In this document: piece by piece, positions 11,789 through 13,760 of the stretch
Position numbering within the stretch: the stretch's first letter is position 1
Layout of the letters: the number at the start of each line of letters is the position of its first letter
NCBI GenBank assembly: GCA_025362705.1
Contig: JANYFH010000046.1
Span: 1-13,760 of the forward strand
Origin: Betaproteobacteria bacterium
GTDB lineage: Bacteria > Pseudomonadota > Gammaproteobacteria > Burkholderiales > Usitatibacteraceae
Reading direction: 5' to 3'
DNA: 13,760 nt
The notes under the pieces: model-generated
Told to the model about the DNA's origin: nothing
The model's database searches: none
The model's input: the letters and a program-made list of their open reading frames with translations, nothing else
Made by a program: the position numbers and the translations under genes

Positions 11789-13760
11789 CTAAGTACTTTC
11801 CTTCAGCTGCTCCAGAATCGCCGGATTCTCCAGCGTGGAAATATCTTGAGTAATGGCTTCGCCTTTTGCGATTGAACGCAACAAGCGCCGCATGATTTTT
11901 CCGGAGCGTGTCTTCGGCAGATTGTCACCGAAGCGAATGTCTTTCGGCTTGGCGATCGGACCGATTTCTTTGCCAACCCAGTCGCGCAATTCTTTGGCCA
12001 GTGCTTTCGCTGCATCACCGGTCGGGCGCGGACCCTTCAATACGACAAACGCCACCACCGCTTCGCCAGTCATGTCATCCGGCCTGCCAACCACGGCGGC
12101 TTCCGCGACGAGTTTTGAATTCGACACCAGAGCGGACTCGATTTCCATCGTACCCAGACGATGGCCTGACACGTTCAACACGTCGTCGATGCGGCCCATG
12201 ATGGTGAAGTAGCCGTGCTCTTTGTCGCGCACCGCGCCATCGCCTGCGAGGTATAAATTGCCGCCGAGTTCTTCGGGGAAATAGGTTTTCTGAAATCGTT
12301 CGGCATCGTTCCAGATGGTGCGCACCATCGAGGGCCACGGACGCTTCACAACCAGAATACCGCCGTTGCCGTTCGCAACATCGTGGCCGGTTTCATCGAC
12401 AATTGCGGCCATGATGCCGGGCAATGGCAACGTGCATGAACCTGGAATCATCGGCGTGACCCCGGGCAGCGGCGAAATCATGTGCCCACCGGTTTCGGTT
12501 TGCCAGAACGTATCCACAATCGGGCAACGCGAGCCGCCGACATTTTCGTAGTACCACATCCATGCTTCCGGGTTGATCGGCTCGCCGACGGAACCAAGAA
12601 TGCGCAGCGACTTCAAATCGAAATTGCGCGGATGCGTTTTCGGATCGACTTCGCCGGCCTTGATGAGTGAACGAATCGCGGTGGGTGCGGTGTAGAAAAC
12701 GCTGACCTTGTGTTTCTGAATTGTTTCCCAGAAACGACCGGCGTTCGGATAGGTTGGCACGCCCTCGAACACGATCTCGGTACCGCCAATCGACAACGGT
12801 CCGTAAGTAATATAGGAGTGTCCCGTCACCCAGCCGATATCAGCCGTACACCAGAAGAGATCGTTTGGTTTCGAGTCAAACGTCCATTTCATCGTCAGAT
12901 GCGCCCACAGCAAATAACCACCGGTGGAATGCTGGATGCCCTTGGGTTTGCCCGTCGAACCTGAGGTGTAGAGAATGAATAGCGGATGTTCGGCGTTCAC
13001 CCACTCAGGCTCGCACACATCATCAGCGGCGGCCTCGACATCGTGCCACCAATGGTCTCGCCCGGCCGTCATATTCACATTGCCGCCGGTGCGTTTGTAA
13101 ACGATGCAGGCTTTCATGTGTTCGCAGCCACCCATCGCCAGCGCTTCATCGACAATATTTTTAATCGGCAGCGCCTTGCCACCGCGCATTTGCTCATCGG
13201 CGGTAATCAAGGCGACAGCACCGGCATCGATAACGCGTTCGTGCACCGATTTTGCCGAAAAACCACCGAACACCACGGAATGAATCGCGCCGATGCGCGC
13301 GCACGCCTGCATCGCGATCACACCTTCGATAGTCATCGGCATGTAGATGATGACGCGGTCGCCCTTTTTGACGCCTTGGGCTTTTAACGCATTGGCGAAT
13401 TTGCACACACGACCGTGCAGTTCGCGATAGGTAATTTTTTTCGATGCGCCGTCATCGGCTTCGAAAATGATCGCAGTTTTCTCGGCGTTGCCGTTGATGA
13501 GATTACGGTCGAGGCAGTTGTAAGACGCGTTCAGTTCGCCGTCATGGAACCAGCGAAAAAACGGTGCCTTTGATTCATCCAGCACTTGGGTAAATGGCTT
13601 GTGCCAATCGAGATTTTCGCGCGCGAGCCGACCCCAAAAGCCAGCGTAGTCTTTTTCCGCCTCGGCACACAGCGCCAGATAAGCCGGCATTCCGGAAATA
13701 TTCGCCTGACTGACGAGTGCAGCGGGCGGATTGAAAATGCGCTTCTCGTGCGATACCGAT
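11789..13760 (-). CDS. acs: Acetyl-CoA synthetase (AMP-forming), 5' end cut by the window
   Basis: Acs converts acetate, ATP and CoA to acetyl-CoA via acetyl-AMP. The reading frame is open to the right edge, where it begins SVSHEKRIFNPPAALVSQAN, the usual start region of Acs; about 656 residues are visible, so only a few codons are missing. Signatures of the adenylate-forming superfamily appear in order: YTSGSTGKPKG (P-loop-like A3), DIGWVTGHSYITYGPL, TFWQTETGG (A5), the hinge GYFTIMGRIDDVLNVSGHRLGTMEIE (A8 region, beginning GYFTIMGR), and LPKTRSGKIMRRLLR with the catalytic lysine that is acetylated by Pat-type enzymes in other bacteria. All appear intact. The stop is TAG at 11789. It is followed on the same strand by nrdD after 310 bases. 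Its promoter lies outside the window. ATG 13690 is an internal methionine, not the start. Confidence 0.96.
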   Translation of the reverse strand, partial: SVSHEKRIFNPPAALVSQANISGMPAYLALCAEAEKDYAGFWGRLARENLDWHKPFTQVLDESKAPFFRWFHDGELNASYNCLDRNLINGNAEKTAIIFEADDGASKKITYRELHGRVCKFANALKAQGVKKGDRVIIYMPMTIEGVIAMQACARIGAIHSVVFGGFSAKSVHERVIDAGAVALITADEQMRGGKALPIKNIVDEALAMGGCEHMKACIVYKRTGGNVNMTAGRDHWWHDVEAAADDVCEPEWVNAEHPLFILYTSGSTGKPKGIQHSTGGYLLWAHLTMKWTFDSKPNDLFWCTADIGWVTGHSYITYGPLSIGGTEIVFEGVPTYPNAGRFWETIQKHKVSVFYTAPTAIRSLIKAGEVDPKTHPRNFDLKSLRILGSVGEPINPEAWMWYYENVGGSRCPIVDTFWQTETGGHMISPLPGVTPMIPGSCTLPLPGIMAAIVDETGHDVANGNGGILVVKRPWPSMVRTIWNDAERFQKTYFPEELGGNLYLAGDGAVRDKEHGYFTIMGRIDDVLNVSGHRLGTMEIESALVSNSKLVAEAAVVGRPDDMTGEAVVAFVVLKGPRPTGDAAKALAKELRDWVGKEIGPIAKPKDIRFGDNLPKTRSGKIMRRLLRSIAKGEAITQDISTLENPAILEQLKEST

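Noticed and set aside
1..13760. CRISPR arrays, insertion sequences, prophage, toxin-antitoxin or defence genes
   Set aside because: No regularly spaced repeats, transposase or integrase motifs, or defence-type proteins were seen; all major ORFs are assigned to metabolic or regulatory families.

Overview
The window looks like part of the chromosome of a facultatively anaerobic or microaerophilic proteobacterium, most likely a betaproteobacterium. This rests on the character of FabI, the nitronate-monooxygenase-type flavoprotein, the kinase/universal-stress fusion and Acs, together with an estimated mid-50s GC content. No taxonomic marker (rRNA, ribosomal protein) is present, so the assignment is inference. 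There is no CRISPR array, insertion sequence, integrase, tRNA or phage signature; the region reads as housekeeping plus anaerobic-lifestyle genes.

Layout. (1) Left edge, minus strand: a 64-residue two-helix membrane protein, followed by the first codons of another gene that leaves the window. (2) 420-2619, plus strand: a bicistron of a calcineurin-like metallophosphoesterase and a Ser/Thr protein kinase fused to a universal-stress (UspA-like) domain, closed by an unusually long 27-bp hairpin with a T-run. (3) 2745-4830, plus strand: a perfect FNR box, then fabI (enoyl-ACP reductase), then a TTG-started FMN-dependent TIM-barrel oxidoreductase of the nitronate monooxygenase/FabK family. (4) 4835-5581, minus strand: an FNR-type oxygen-sensing regulator with all four Fe-S cysteines and the E..SR DNA-reading helix. 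(5) 5833-8379, minus strand: ubiU-ubiV-ubiT, the O2-independent ubiquinone hydroxylation/lipid-carrier genes. As read here, ubiV carries a frameshift and UbiU has Ser in place of one Fe-S ligand Cys. (6) 8518-11478, minus strand: class III anaerobic ribonucleotide reductase. The large NrdD ORF ends after its zinc-type motif, and the glycyl-radical segment is a separate 62-codon ORF that overlaps it by ATGA; nrdG follows and overlaps that small ORF. (7) 11789 to the right edge, minus strand: acs (acetyl-CoA synthetase), missing only its first few codons.

How it fits together. The fnr-like gene sits among TGAT-N4-ATCA palindromes: a perfect one before fabI, a one-mismatch one before fnr itself, and looser ones before ubiU and before nrdD. 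At three of the four (fabI, fnr, ubiU) a -10-like hexamer lies where a site centred at -41.5 predicts it. The window therefore looks like a small oxygen-responsive regulon: DNA precursor synthesis (NrdDG), quinone synthesis without O2 (UbiUVT), and possibly fatty-acid enoyl reduction (fabI plus flavoprotein), next to their probable regulator. The most notable points are the split glycyl-radical subunit, the two lesions in the UbiU/UbiV Fe-S pair, and the FNR box in front of fabI.
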